Positions 8,821 to 20,657 of a stretch of 64,000 nucleotides of DNA are shown piece after piece. The position numbers were made by a program, and so were the translations under genes. How positions within the stretch are numbered: position 1 is the first letter of the stretch; every line of letters begins with the position of its first letter. The DNA is from Rhynchopus sp. YZ270_cl-10 (lineage: Eukaryota > Euglenozoa > Diplonemea > Diplonemida > Diplonemidae), in contig CAXIVB010000011.1 of NCBI GenBank assembly GCA_964035575.1, positions 113,659 through 177,658 on the forward strand. The letters are read 5' to 3'. The notes beneath the pieces are model-generated. The model was not told where the DNA came from. It worked only from the letters and a program-made list of their open reading frames with translations, and did no database searches.

Positions 8821-9240
8821 GTTATATGTAGGTGTATGTACCTATATACATGCCCCCAGGCAAGGGTCCCCTTAGGGGCCCTGTGCACATGGCATCCCCA
8901 TGTGCATATAGGTCCTCATACCCCTCCATACCCTCTATACCCCCTAAAAGGGGGTCTGGAGGGGTACCCAAGGGGTCCAAATTGCCCCATTTTGGGGTCC
9001 TCAGGACCTCCAAAAAGGCATAAAAAGGCCCTTTTTGGGCCCCTCAGAGCCCTCAAATAGGGGGCTCAGGGGGTCCCAAAGGGTGTATATATTGGGTACC
9101 ATGTATGCAATGAAACGTACCCCTCTTGAGAGGGGTCCCGGAGCATGCCTTACCTTAAAACTATTAGGTCGCGTGCACCAAATAGTTTTAGGTCATGGTA
9201 ATGTCCCCATTTATGGACATAAAGGGCCATAAAGTGGACA
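8821..9240. repeat. Spacer with a 10-bp hairpin at 9152-9193
   Basis: taaaactatt (9156-9165) pairs with aatagtttta (9181-9190) around a 15-base loop rich in CpG. The stem extends by acc/ggt past a one-base bulge. The rest is GGGGTCC-rich; nothing else recognised. Confidence 0.75.
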
Positions 9241-10040
9241 TCATGCCCTGGGTCATGACCCATGGCATGTCATGAGATGGGGGTACCCCCATGGATTGAC
9301 CCCATATGACCCCATTTGGACCCCTTTAGACCCCTTGGCCAGCTCCCCACATGGTGTGAGAGGTGCTGTGCCATACTACATATGGGTGTATACACCCTAT
9401 GGGTACAGGGGGCTATATGGGTACATATGTATGTACATGTACATACATGTATATACATATATGTATATATATATATGTATATGTACACATATATGTTGAT
9501 GTACAAAGTGCTCAACATCTATTTATGTCATGTCATGTCATCAAATTGGATGATCACCATTTTGGACATGATGCCATTTCATGACATGTCATGGGTCTGG
9601 ACCCATCCCCACATCTTATACGACCTCTTATCACATGATGTACATGTTGTATAGTGGTGGTATATAGGTGTATATAGGGCCATAGGGCTATGGGGCTATA
9701 TAGGGGTATATGGGTACATATGTATGTATATACATGCATACATACATATATATATATGTATGTGTACACATATATGTTGATGTACAAAGTGCTCAACATC
9801 TATTTATGTCATGTCATGTCATCAAATTGGATGATCACCATTTTGGACATGATGCTATTTCATATCACTTCATGGATCTAGACCCATCTCAACATCTGAT
9901 ACAACCTCTTAGCACATGATGTACATGTTGTATAGTGGTGGTATATAGGTGTATATAGGGTCATAGGGCTATGGGGCTATATAGGGGTATATGGGCACAT
10001 ATGTATGTGTATATACATGCATACACATATATACATGTAC
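9241..10040. repeat. Block T: ~281-bp tandem repeats, alpha form
   Basis: tatatgttga recurs at 9490 and 9771 (281 bases apart), with a third partial copy from about 9905. Each unit carries tatgtcatgtcatgtcatc and a TATACA/CATGTA tract. The entrance (9252-9310) repeats part of module A (gggtcatgaccc, gagatggggg), so T and A share ancestry. Confidence 0.82.
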
Positions 10041-10304
10041 ACCCCACGACCTCCTAAGCACTGACCCCATTCCGTCATATCAGGTGTCGACCCCCAAGAG
10101 TGCTATTTACACCATCATCCGCTACTTGCTCTTTTGGCATGTGGCTTGCCCATGCTACTGCTACTGCTCCTACACCCCCTTATACAGTACATGGCATGCA
10201 CTATGCAGGATGCGCTGCTTAGCACCTCTAATGCTCTGAGCAGTACACGACATCAGCTATCTCCATCAGCACTGATGACCACGGAGGTGCTGAGTGCTCC
10301 GTAC
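10041..10304. other. Cassette X (alpha-specific)
   Basis: Lower-repeat, more complex sequence with a catcag/ctgatg hairpin (10264-10277) and several gctgctactg-like triplets. Absent from beta, where unrelated cassette Y fills the same slot. Plus-strand frames of 60-82 residues cross it but no family is recognised. It may be an exon-like insert or merely a different ancestral spacer. Confidence 0.6.
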
Positions 10305-10600
10305 CCCATATCGTGAGGTCAGGTAAACGTCACCTTAAAGTAACACATTTTACCCCGACCGTGTAGGCAGGGTGTATGCCCATGACACTAGGCTCTGGGT
10401 GTCCCCATCCCTATACCCCTAAATAAGGGGTAAAAAGGGGTGTCAGGACCTGGTCCAAAAGGGTCCAAAAGGTGTAAATGGGGGTGATCCAATGTGCTCA
10501 GCACATCACCTCATCTCCTTATCCATCCACTTCATCATCCATTAACAGGATGGACATGTCCATTTAACTGTATGTGCATGTATGCACATGCATGCATATA
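10305..10600. repeat. Block Z, shared by alpha and beta after X or Y
   Basis: Begins cccatatcgtgagg. It has a splice-donor-like cag|gtaaac at 10322/10323 and, 226 bases on, a pyrimidine-rich tract ending attaacag (10548), an acceptor-like end. Whether it is ever spliced is not shown by the sequence. Confidence 0.6.
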
Positions 10601-11065
10601 TACATGTATATACCCCCTATAGCCCCTTAAGGGCATATGGGTGTATGTACCATGTATGCACATGATATGGTCCATATGTGGACTCATACATCATGTTGGG
10701 GTCTTGGGTCATGACCCGTCATGACATCTTGACATGTCCAAATCCATGAAATCAGGTCATATCAAGTGATTTGACCTCTTGACATGAGATGTGATGTCAT
10801 GACATGATGTTATATGATGTGCACATGTGCACATATACATATACATATACATATACATGTTGTATGCACATGTATATATACATGTATATACCCCCGTATA
10901 GCCCTTAAGGGCATATAGGTGTATATACCATGTATGCACATGATATGGTCCATATGTGGACTCATACATCATGTTGGGGTCTTGGGTCATGACCCGTCAT
11001 GACATCTTGACATGTCCAAATCCATGAAATCAGGTCATATCAAGTGATTTGACCTCTTGACATGA
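10601..11065. repeat. Leader L, two copies
   Basis: Anchors at 10696 and 10974. The second copy has ccccgtatagcccttaagg where the first has cccctatagccccttaagg. Confidence 0.88.
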
Positions 11066-11605
11066 GATGTGGTGATGTCACATGTTGCACATCATGTGCA
11101 CATATAAGATGTAGAGATGTGTATGCACATACATATACATATATATACCCCCTATACAAGGGAGGGCTATATACATGTATATACATGTAGGTGCATGTAC
11201 ATGTATGTAAGTACATACTGTATATACACCTCTACCCATGCCATATGGGGTCTAAATGGGGTCCAAAAGGGTCCATTTATGGGTAGACCCCCATCTCATG
11301 ACATGTCATGGGTCATGACCCATGAGGTGATATGACATGATATGGCATCTCATGAGATGGATAGGTCCTCATCCAATGAGGAGATATGCAACATCATATG
11401 ATGTAATGCAACTTATATAAGTGCATGTGCACATATGGTTTACCCATATGGCCCATCATATGGGATGCATATATGTATATGTATATACATATATATACAT
11501 GTGTCTACACATGTATGCACCATGTTGCACCTCTTAAAAGAGGTCTAGACCTCTAAATATGAGGTCAAATCCATGGATTTGGAGGTCCTCAGATCTCAGG
11601 ACCTC
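11066..11605. repeat. Module A, copy 4
   Basis: Carries ggtctaaatgg in place of ggtccaaatgg and catatacat in place of catgtacat near 11,130. Leads into segment IV. Confidence 0.88.
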
Positions 11606-13787
11606 CCATTTTGGGGACCCCCTCCAGATCTGGGGACCCCCTCCAGATCTGGGGACCCCCTCCAGATATGGGTAGGGACCCCATATGGGGTGGGTCCCAT
11701 GTGGTATGGGTCCATATGGAGACCTCTCTTAAGGCCCATATGACACCAATGGACCCTTAAAGGGGTGACCACATGGTGTGCCAGCATGGCACCCTTGGGC
11801 CCTCTGGTTGGACCCCCTCATATAGGGGTCCCCATATGGTACACCATATGGTCATGGGGTGGCCTCCCATTTGGAGACCCCTTTTAGGACCCCATATGAC
11901 ACTATTTGGCCTGTAGGACCAGGTCCCAATATGGACCCCTCCAGACCATTAGTGGCACTTTGGGAGGTCCCCATTTGGACCCCCTCAGATCCAATGGAGG
12001 TCCCATTTGGACCCCCTCAGGTCTGGGGACCCCATATGGCACCATATGGTCATGGGGTGGCCTCCCATTTGGAGACCCCTTTTAGGACCCTATTTGACAC
12101 TATATGGCCTGTAGGACCAGGTCCCAATAGGGACCCCTCCAGACCCCTAGTGGCAATTGGGACCCCTAGGGGGCTAGACCCCCAAATGACCCCTCTAAAC
12201 GTGACCATATAGGTCCCAATTAGGGGGTTGGAGGTCCCTTTATGGGTCCATATGGAGACCTCTCTTAGGTCCCATATGCCCCCAATGGCCCCTTAAAGGG
12301 GTGACCACATGGTATGCCCCATGGCACCCCTTTTGGGACCCCTTTGGGACCCCATATGACCCCATTTAGACCCCCTCAGGACCCCCAAAAGGGCCTAAAA
12401 CACCCTATTTGGACCCATTTGGACCCCTTTTGAGCACCCCTTTTAAACACCCCTTTTCCGACATGGTACCCCATTTGATCTACTCTACCTATGAATTGGC
12501 CATTTAGGTGCTGTTCAGTCCTGGACCCCACATGCCGTTGGGTGGTCAAATAGGGGTCTAAACGTGACCGAGGGTCCTGGGACCCCTACACGGTCACCCC
12601 TTTTAGACCCCTTTTTACCCCCTTTTTACCCCATATTGGGACCCCCTACCTGTAGTGGATCCCTTTAAGGGTCTAAAGTAGGCATATGGGGTACACCCCC
12701 TGACCTCCATATATGCCCTTCTGCTTACACGCTCACCCCTTTTGACCCCTTTTGGACCCCATATGGGGACCCCCATGGGGTCTAAGGACCTCCCAAAAGG
12801 TCCTAAAAAGGGGGTCCCCTGCATCAGACCTGGCAATGCTGTTTTGAATGGTTGAGCCCCTTGGGGGTCCCCAAATGGCCAATTTAGGACCCTTTTAGGA
12901 CCCATTTTGGGGTCCAAAAGGGGTCAAAATGGGGTCCTCAGATGGCCCAAGACTATGGTCTCTAGAGGCAATATTGGGTCTTTGGGGTGACCCCATCCCT
13001 GGATCCAAGGGGTCTCCAGATGGGGTACCCCTTTTAGGACCCCTTTTGGGGTGCTCCCAGGCCATTAAATATGTCGAAAAGCGACGTCCACTTGCGTAGG
13101 CTTAGTCCTCTTTTGGGCATGTCGGGTTTAGACAACCCCTGCCAGTCCTAAGTGCTCTAAAAAGGGGTGAAATATGGTGGTCCATTTGAGGACCCCGATA
13201 TGACACTATTTGGCCTGTAGGACCAGGTCCAGATCTGGACCCCAGATGGTCCAAAAGTGCTCCTACTCACATATCGCGCGCGCGCGCGTGGTAAGAGTAC
13301 GGGGTCAAAATCGGTGCCCTTCCGGGCCCAGGCCTCTGGAGGCCTGGTGCCCGGAAGGCCCGCCCCGCTGGGGACCTCAGGAGGTCCCAGACCCTGTGGG
13401 GGTCTGGGCCTCACCCCCTCCCGAGGGGGTCTGAGGACCTCCAAACCCCTTGTACGCCCCCATGTCCTGAGGGGGTGCGGTCCAAGGGTTGGGTCAAAGC
13501 ACGGAGCACTTGGAGGTCTACAAAGCATGTGGTGCCATACCAGCTCCCCATGTATTGGGTCCTACATGGTGTGGGGTGGTGGCACGAGGTGGCATGTAGA
13601 GGCCATGGCCTCTCCACACCCCTCTCCATACATGGGGGCGTACAAGGGATATGACCCCATATGGAGAGGTCTTGGGACCTGAGGGCTCTGGGGTGAGGAC
13701 CTCCATTTAGAGGTCCAACCCCTTAAATGACCCATATTGGGTGTTTGACCCCCATGAGCTCTTTGGAGCTCTTTGAGCACCTAGACC
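11606..13787. repeat. Segment IV body with D2 and a GC hairpin cluster (alpha1)
   Basis: Three 19-base CCAGATCTGG repeats at about 11,624-11,670; a ~198-base direct repeat (from 11,830 and 12,030) each with a tggcctgtaggaccaggtcc motif; GGACCCC-rich DNA to 12,820; D2 (about 12,822-13,290), homologous to D1, ending in (CG)7; then hairpins 13318-13358 (18-bp stem, loop ctgg, one bulge), 13371-13388, 13386-13408 and 13413-13430 (loop cccg, flipped to cggg in beta). No gene seen. Confidence 0.8.
13275..13288. repeat. (CG)7 tract in D2
   Basis: Same acatat and tggtaagag flanks as in D1, though the sequence just upstream (gtgctcctactc) differs from D1. Confidence 0.95.
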
Positions 13788-14604
13788 ATTAGATGTCCAT
13801 GAGGTGACAAGACCTCTATAGAAGTATATATGTATATGCATGTTGTGTGCACATGTATATATACATGTATATACCCCCTATAGCCCCTTAAGGGCATATG
13901 GGTGTATGTACCATGTATGCACATGATATGGTCCATATGTGGACTCATACATCATGTTGGGGTCTTGGGTCATGACCCGTCATGGCATCTTGACATGTCC
14001 AAATCCATGAAATCAGGTCATATCAAGTGATTTGACCTCTTGACATGAGATGTGATGTCATGACATGATGTTATATGATGTGCACATGTGCACATATACA
14101 TATACATATACATATACATGTTGTATGCACATGTATATATACATGTATATACCCCCGTATAGCCCTTAAGGGCATATAGGTGTATATAGCATGTATGCAC
14201 ATGATATGGTCCATATGTGGACTCATACATCATGTTGGGGTCTTGGGTCATGACCCGTCATGGCATCTTGACATGTCCAAATCCATGAAATCAGGTCATA
14301 TCAAGTGATTTGACCTCTTGACATGAGATGTGATGTCATGACATGATGTTATATGATGTGCACATGTGCACATATACATATACATATACATATACATGTT
14401 GTATGCACATGTATATATACATGTATATACCCCCGTATAGCCCTTAAGGGCATATAGGTGTATATACCATGTATGCACATGATATGGTCCATATGTGGAC
14501 ACATACATCATGTTGGGGTCTTGGGTCATGACCCGTCATGGCATCTTGACATGTCCAAATCCATGAAATCAGGTCATATCGGGTGATTTGACCTCTTGAC
14601 ATGA
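13788..14604. repeat. Leader L, three copies after the join tag
   Basis: Anchors at 13957, 14235 and 14513 (278 bases apart). It begins with the tag ttagatgtccatgaggtgac, as in segments I, II and V. Beta has one repeat fewer here. Confidence 0.88.
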
Positions 14605-15144
14605 GATGTGGTGATGTCACATGTTGCACATCATGTGCACATATAAGATGTAGAGATGTGTATGCACATACATGTACATATATATACCCCCTATACAAGG
14701 GAGGGCTATATACATGTATATACATGTAGGTGCATGTACATGTATGTAAGTACATACTGTATATACACCTCTACCCATGCCATATGGGGTCCAAATGGGG
14801 TCCAAAAGGGTCCATTTATGGGTAGACCCCCATCTCATGACATGTCATGGGTCATGACCCATGAGGTGATATGACATGATATGGCATCTCATGAGATGGA
14901 TAGGTCCTCATCCAATGAGGAGATATGCAACATCATATGATGTAATGCAACTTATATAAGTGCATGTGCACATATGGTTTACCCATATGGCCCATCAGAT
15001 GGGATGCATATATGTATATGTATATACATATATATACATGTGTCTACACATGTATGCACCATGTTGCACCTCTTATAAGAGGTCTAGACCTCTAAATATG
15101 AGGTCAAATCCATGGATTTGGAGGTCCTCAGATCTCAGGACCTC
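14605..15144. repeat. Module A, copy 5
   Basis: Has catcagatggg and cctcttataagagg (perfect palindrome) where copy 1 has cctcttaaaagagg. Confidence 0.88.
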
Positions 15145-16894
15145 CCATTTTGAGGACCCCCTCAGATCTGGGGACCCCCTCAGATCCAGGGTAGGGACCC
15201 CAAATGGCACCTTTATACCCCCTTTTGGGACCTCCCCACATGGTGTAAGAGGTGCCCCACACCCCTACATATAGGGTATATGCCCTAGGCTGTATAGGGG
15301 GTGTATAGGGGTATATAAAGGTGTATGTACACTTATATACATGTGCATGCACATATATATACATGTATATATAGGTCCTCAGATCCCATGACCCTCCATT
15401 TGGGGGTCTGGAGACCTCAGGACCCCATTTTGGGACCCTCCTCAGATCTGGGGACCCCCTCCAGATCTGGGGATAGGACCCCAAATGGACCCATTTGGAC
15501 CCCATTTGAGGACCATTGGCATCATGTGTGGACACCCCCTTTTCCACCATGTATGCCATTTGATCTACTCTCCCTATACATATGCCCTAAATGGACATAA
15601 CCCCATATGATCCCATATGTGTTATATGACCACTTTGGAGCACCTTTATATGCATAGGGTGGGGACCCCATATGGGCCCTTTTAGACCCCTTCCAAAAGG
15701 GGGTCTAAAGCATGTACACCTCCTTACACTCCATGTGTATGGTGGTGTATAGGTTAAGGGGGCTATATAGGGCATAATGGGTACATGTACATACACATGT
15801 GTTGCACGTCATGTGCATCATGTTGGCATGTCATGAGGTGGTCCAAAAGGGTGATCACCAGATGACCCCATTTTGGGACCCCTCCCATTTTAAGAGGTCC
15901 GCTGCATCAGACCGGGCCATCCTGGTTTGAACCGTTTGGGGGTCCTGAGGTCCCCAAATGGGCTGAATTGACCCCTTTTAGGGTCCTCAAAAGGACCCAT
16001 TTTGGGGTCAAAAGGGGGTCAAAATGGGGTCCATATGGTGACCCATACTATGGTCTATATAGGCAATATATGGGTCCTGGACCCTCCTCATGCCTGGACC
16101 CGAGGTGCTCCAAAGGGGGTACCCAAAGTGGTCCATTAAATAGGAGGCCTTCAGACCCCTTAGGGGTCCAAAAGATGTCGAAACCCGACATCTACCTGGA
16201 CCCCCGGAGGTCCCAAAAGGGCCATGTCGGGTTTATACAACCCCTGCCAGTCCTAAGTGCCATAAAAAGGGTGATATTTGGTGGTCCATTCTGAGACCCC
16301 AATATGACACTATTTGGCCTGTAGACCATGGTCCAGATCTGGACCCCAGATGGTCCAAAAGGGGGTGCAACTAACATATCGCGCGCGCGCGCGTGGTAAG
16401 AGGTAGTTTATAAAATCGGCGCTTCCCAGGACCCCAGACCCCAGGAGGTGGTCTCAGGGGGTCTGAGGGGTTGGGAGGGGTCTGGAGCCATGAGGGGTCT
16501 GGACCACCCACCCTGTGGAGATGGCTGGTGGTCTGTAGGGAGGTGGCCAAAAGGGGTGTTTATACCCCTATGGCGCCTCAAGCCCTTTAAGTGCTGTTGA
16601 GCACCCAATGCATTAGATGTCCATGAGGTGACAAGACCTCTATAGAAGTATATATGGTAGGTATGTGGTGCATGCCCATATACCCCCATATGCCCCCAAT
16701 GGCCCCTTAGGACCATGTGGGCCATGTGCATCATATGTGGTGTACATGCATGGATATGGACTCGCATGGGTCCAGACCCATGGTTTACCCCATTTCACCC
16801 AATTTGGGTGCATGTGCCAAAATGGCCTAAATGCCTGAAATGGGGCATATTTGGATGTTGAGACCTTTTGGGACCATGTCAAGACATGACATGA
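15145..16894. repeat. Segment V body: blocks B, D1 and M (alpha1)
   Basis: Same order as segment I. At 15935-15958 the spacer between tttgggg and ccccaaa reads gtcctgaggt, the reverse complement of the spacer in segment I (1980-2003). Confidence 0.82.
16380..16393. repeat. (CG)7 tract
   Basis: D1-type upstream context (gggggtgcaactaacatat). Confidence 0.95.
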
Positions 16895-17410
16895 CATCCA
16901 ATATGTTATACATCATATGTACATGTATATATACATATATGTATATACATGTATATACCCCCGTATAGCCCCTTAGGGCATATAGGTGTATATACCATGT
17001 ATGCACATGATATGGTCCATATGTGGACACATACATCATGTTGGGGTCTTGGGTCATGACCCGTCATGGCATCTTGACATGTCCAAATCCATGAAATCAG
17101 GTCATATCAAGTGATTTGACCTCTTGACATGAGATGTGATGTCATGACATGATGTTATATGATGTGCACATGTGCACATATACATATACATATACATATA
17201 CATGTTGTATGCACATGTAGATATACATGTATATACCCCCGTATAGCCCTTAAGGGCATATAGGTGTATATACCATGTATGCACATGATATGGTCCATAT
17301 AAGGACTCATACATCATGTTGGGGTCTTGGGTCATGACCCGTCATGACATCTTGACATGTCCAAATCCATGAAATCAGGTCATATCAGGTGATTTGACCT
17401 CTTGACATGA
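16895..17410. repeat. Leader L, variant copy plus one full copy
   Basis: Anchors at 17041 and 17319. The extra full copy is the 278 bases by which segment V exceeds segment I. It contains gtagatatac where others have gtatatatac. Confidence 0.87.
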
Positions 17411-17950
17411 GATGTGGTGATGTCACATGTTGCACATCATGTGCACATATAAGATGTAGAGATGTGTATGCACATACATGTACATATATATACCCCCTAT
17501 ACAAGGGAGGGCTATATACATGTATATACATGTAGGTGCATGTACATGTATGTAAGTACATACTGTATATACACCTCTACCCATGCCATATGGGGTCTAA
17601 ATGGGGTCCAAAAGGGTCCATTTATGGGTAGACCCCCATCTCATGACATGTCATGGGTCATGACCCATGAGGTGATATGACATGACATGGCATCTCATGA
17701 GATGGATAGGTCCTCATCCAATGAGGAGATATGCAACATCATATGATGTAATGCAACTTATATAAGTGCATGTGCACATATGGTTTACCCATATGGCCCA
17801 TCATATGGGATGCATATATGTATATGTATATACATATATATACATGTGTCTACACATGTATGCACCATGTTGCACCTCTTAAAAGAGGTCTAGACCTCTA
17901 AATATGAGGTCAAATCCATGGATTTGGAGGTCCTCAGATCTCAGGACCTC
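17411..17950. repeat. Module A, copy 6
   Basis: ggtctaaatgg variant; gacatgacatgg near 17,680 replaces gacatgatatgg. Confidence 0.88.
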
Positions 17951-18540
17951 TCATTTTGGGACCCCCTCAGATCTTGGGACCCCCTCAGATCCAGGGTAGG
18001 GACCCCAAATGACCCCTTTTAGACCCCTTTTGGACCCCCTATTAGGGCCTTTAGGGCCTTTATGGGGTGCCCACAGGGGTACGTAGGGTGCCTACAGGGG
18101 CTCCCAATGGCCCTCCCCTTAAGGGGCCATTTGGGTACCCCATGAGCCCCCATGTGTCCCCATGGGTGCCATGTAGTCCCGTTAGGCCCATTTGACCCCT
18201 ATGGCCTCAGACCCCTCAGGACCCCAAAAGGGGTCCAAAAGGGGTCATTTTAGGGGTACCCCCCAAAATGGGGTGTGCAGCTAATTGGGTCATATATAGG
18301 GCAAAATGGCCCTTTTCCGTTCTGGACACTTTTATACAGGGAGTAGTCCAAAAGTGACACAAAACGGGAAGTACGTGAAAAAGGGGTTTGGGGATTTCAG
18401 GCCCCAAAATGGCCGGGCGGCAGGAAGGTCCATTTTGAGGGTACCCCCAAATGACCCAATTTGGGGGGTCTGAGGACCCCAAATGACCCCATTTTAGGAC
18501 CCCTCAGGACCCCAAATGGCCCCATTTAGGGTCCTCAGAG
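17951..18540. repeat. Block E1 of segment VI (alpha1)
   Basis: Near-identical to E1 of segment III but with tatacagggag, the variant also found in alpha2 segment III. Confidence 0.77.
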
Positions 18541-19440
18541 GTCCTGGGGGTCTGGGGCCATGGTGCCCAAGGGGTATACTATGAGCCCCTTAGGATGTGG
18601 AGCACCCCATCCATAGCACGAAGGGCACCATAGTGCACCTCCCCACGGAGGCCCAAAGGGCATCCCAATGCACCCCACCCCTAAACCACCAGGTACAGGA
18701 CACGCAGCACCCCAACCGTCATCCGTCCCGTTAGGTGAGTACTCGCCGCTAGGGTAAGGGTGGTAGGTGCAGGGTCACGGCTGCATGTCATGCTTGGTGT
18801 GCCTTAAAGTAGCCAACCAAACCGATAGGGCCGTAGGCGGATCAGAGCGCAGCGGGTGGCCGACAGGGTTGGGGCTTCATCACATAGCATGACTACCTCC
18901 CCATGTGATAACACGGGGAGTTAGTGTGCATGTGTAGTGAGCGGTGCAACCGTCCATGACGGGGCCTTGCAGGCACAGTGGGCGGTTGTACAGCGAGTAC
19001 CTTGTCCTGCGGATGGGGCCATACCCCATGGGGTATGTGCACCTACATGCAAGGACTGGCCCAGGCCCCTCCAGGGCCCAGAGGCCATAAGCACAGAGGA
19101 AGACTCCGATAGAGCTTCCGTGCCATGTGTGCACACATGGTGCGGGTCCCTCTCACTTGCCCATGGGCAAGGAGAGGGGGACAAGAGGTGCCTGCACAAG
19201 GCACCGACTGCTTTGGGCGAGCCAAGGCGCAAGCATACACCGTGCCACCCCTTTATGCCTAAGGGGCATTAAGGCCAGGTGCAGGTCGTATGTGCAGTCC
19301 TTTGGATCATGCTGTAGTGGCGGCATGAGGAGCTCCCTGCATCAGGATGGTAGCATGGGACTGTATGACGACTTGGCGAGCCCAAAGCAGCAGAAATAGG
19401 GTCTCCTTTAGAGGCCCGTCCACGGTGGAGCATGCGGAGC
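18541..19440. repeat. Short GC-rich cassette (alpha1)
   Basis: Paralogue of the long cassette: identical up to about 18,600 (ggatgtgg), then diverged and lacking the 86-bp duplication and 54-bp repeats. Shared islands include tccatagcacgaagggcacc, gtgcatgtgtagtgagc and gaggaagactccgatagagc. Hairpins sit in matching places, for example ctcccc...ggggag (about 18,896-18,922) against ctcccatagggag in the long form. Confidence 0.78.
19091..19417 (+). other. Candidate structured RNA element, form 2 (alpha1)
   Basis: Stems in the same order as form 1: 18-base palindrome 19123-19140; 19148-19154 with 19172-19178, stacked past one bulge on 19156-19161 with 19166-19171; 19187-19192 with 19200-19205. 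Long-range stem 19208-19218 with 19380-19390 and 19221-19226 with 19372-19377 around the same GA/GA loop. Inner stem 19248-19253 with 19261-19266. Terminal stem 19399-19405 with 19411-19417, including one U-G pair. Against form 1, the third stem changes ggcacc/ggtgcc to ggtgcc/ggcacc and the inner stem cacctt/aaggtg to cccctt/aagggg. Confidence 0.35.
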
Positions 19441-19601
19441 CTTACTCATAAAGACTATGGGGTAGGACCTCGTAGGGGTACAGACCCATGGTTTACCCCA
19501 GTGCACCCACTTTGGACCATGTGCTGAAATGGCCCAAATGCATGGAATGGGGCATATTTGGATGTTGAGACCTCTTGGGACCATGTCAAGACATGACATG
19601 A
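19441..19601. repeat. Diverged block M'
   Basis: Resembles M (cagacccatggtttacccca, then ggggcatatttggatgttgag) with many substitutions and without the join tag. It joins the short GC cassette to the leader. Confidence 0.75.
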
Positions 19602-20117
19602 CATCCAATATGTTATACATCATATGTACATGTATATATACATATATGTATATACATGTATATACCCCCGTATAGCCCTTAAGGGCATATAGGTGTATAT
19701 ACCATGTATGCACATGATATGGTCCATATAAGGACTCATACATCATGTTGGGGTCTTGGGTCATGACCCGTCATGGCATCTTGACATGTCCAAATCCATG
19801 AAATCAGGTCATATCAAGTGATTTGACCTCTTGACATGAGATGTGATGTCATGACATTATGTTATATGATGTGCACATGTGCACATATACATATACATAT
19901 ACATATACATGTTGTATGCACATGTATATATACATGTATATACCCCCGTATAGCCCTTAAGGGCATATAGGTGTATATACCATGTATGCACATGATATGG
20001 TCCATATAAGGACTCATACATCATGTTGGGGTCTTGGGTCATGACCCGTCATGGCATCTTGACATGTCCAAATCCATGAAATCAGGTCATATCAAGTGAT
20101 TTGACCTCTTGACATGA
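19602..20117. repeat. Leader L, variant copy plus one full copy
   Basis: Anchors at 19748 and 20026. gacattatg near 19,854 replaces gacatgatg, a marker that also lies just upstream of the 35,419 join. Confidence 0.87.
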
Positions 20118-20657
20118 GATGTGGTGATGTCACATGTTGCACATCATGTGCACATATAAGATGTAGAGATGTGTATGCACATACATGTACATATATATAC
20201 CCCCTATACAAGGGAGGGCTATATACATGTATATACATGTAGGTGCATGTACATGTATGTAAGTACATACTGTATATACACCTCTACCCATGCCATATGG
20301 GGTCTAAATGGGGTCCAAAAGGGTCCATTTATGGGTAGACCCCCATCTCATGACATGTCATGGGTCATGACCCATGAGGTGATATGACATGATATGGCAT
20401 CTCATGAGATGGATAGGTCCTCATCCAATGAGGAGATATGCAACATCATATGATGTAATGCAACTTATATAAGTGCATGTGCACATATGGTTTACCCATA
20501 TGGCCCATCATATGGGATGCATATATGTATATGTATATACATATATATACATGTGTCTACACATGTATGCACCATGTTGCACCTCTTAAAAGAGGTCTAG
20601 ACCTCTAAATATGAGGTCAAATCCATGGATTTGGAGGTCCTCAGATCTCAGGACCTC
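20118..20657. repeat. Module A, copy 7 (first of alpha2)
   Basis: ggtctaaatgg and catcatatggg variants, like the A before segment VI and unlike the first A of alpha1. Confidence 0.88.

Larger units (their letters stand above)
4570..20117. repeat. Higher-order unit alpha1 (III-IV-V-VI), ~15.5 kb
   Basis: A-module spacings are 6496, 3539, 2806 and 2707 bases. The same series follows in alpha2 at a constant offset of 15,548-15,549 bases, with only scattered single-base differences in the stretches I compared. The first ~1 kb carries beta-like variants (for example tatacagagag near 5501), while alpha2 carries the VI-like variant there, so this unit is a mosaic. Recent amplification is the simplest reading; a collapsed or duplicated assembly must be excluded. 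Confidence 0.9.

Noticed and set aside
9420-9500. TATA-rich tracts as promoters
   Set aside because: TATATA/TATACA tracts occur in every leader, A and T block as part of simple repeats, with no linked gene.
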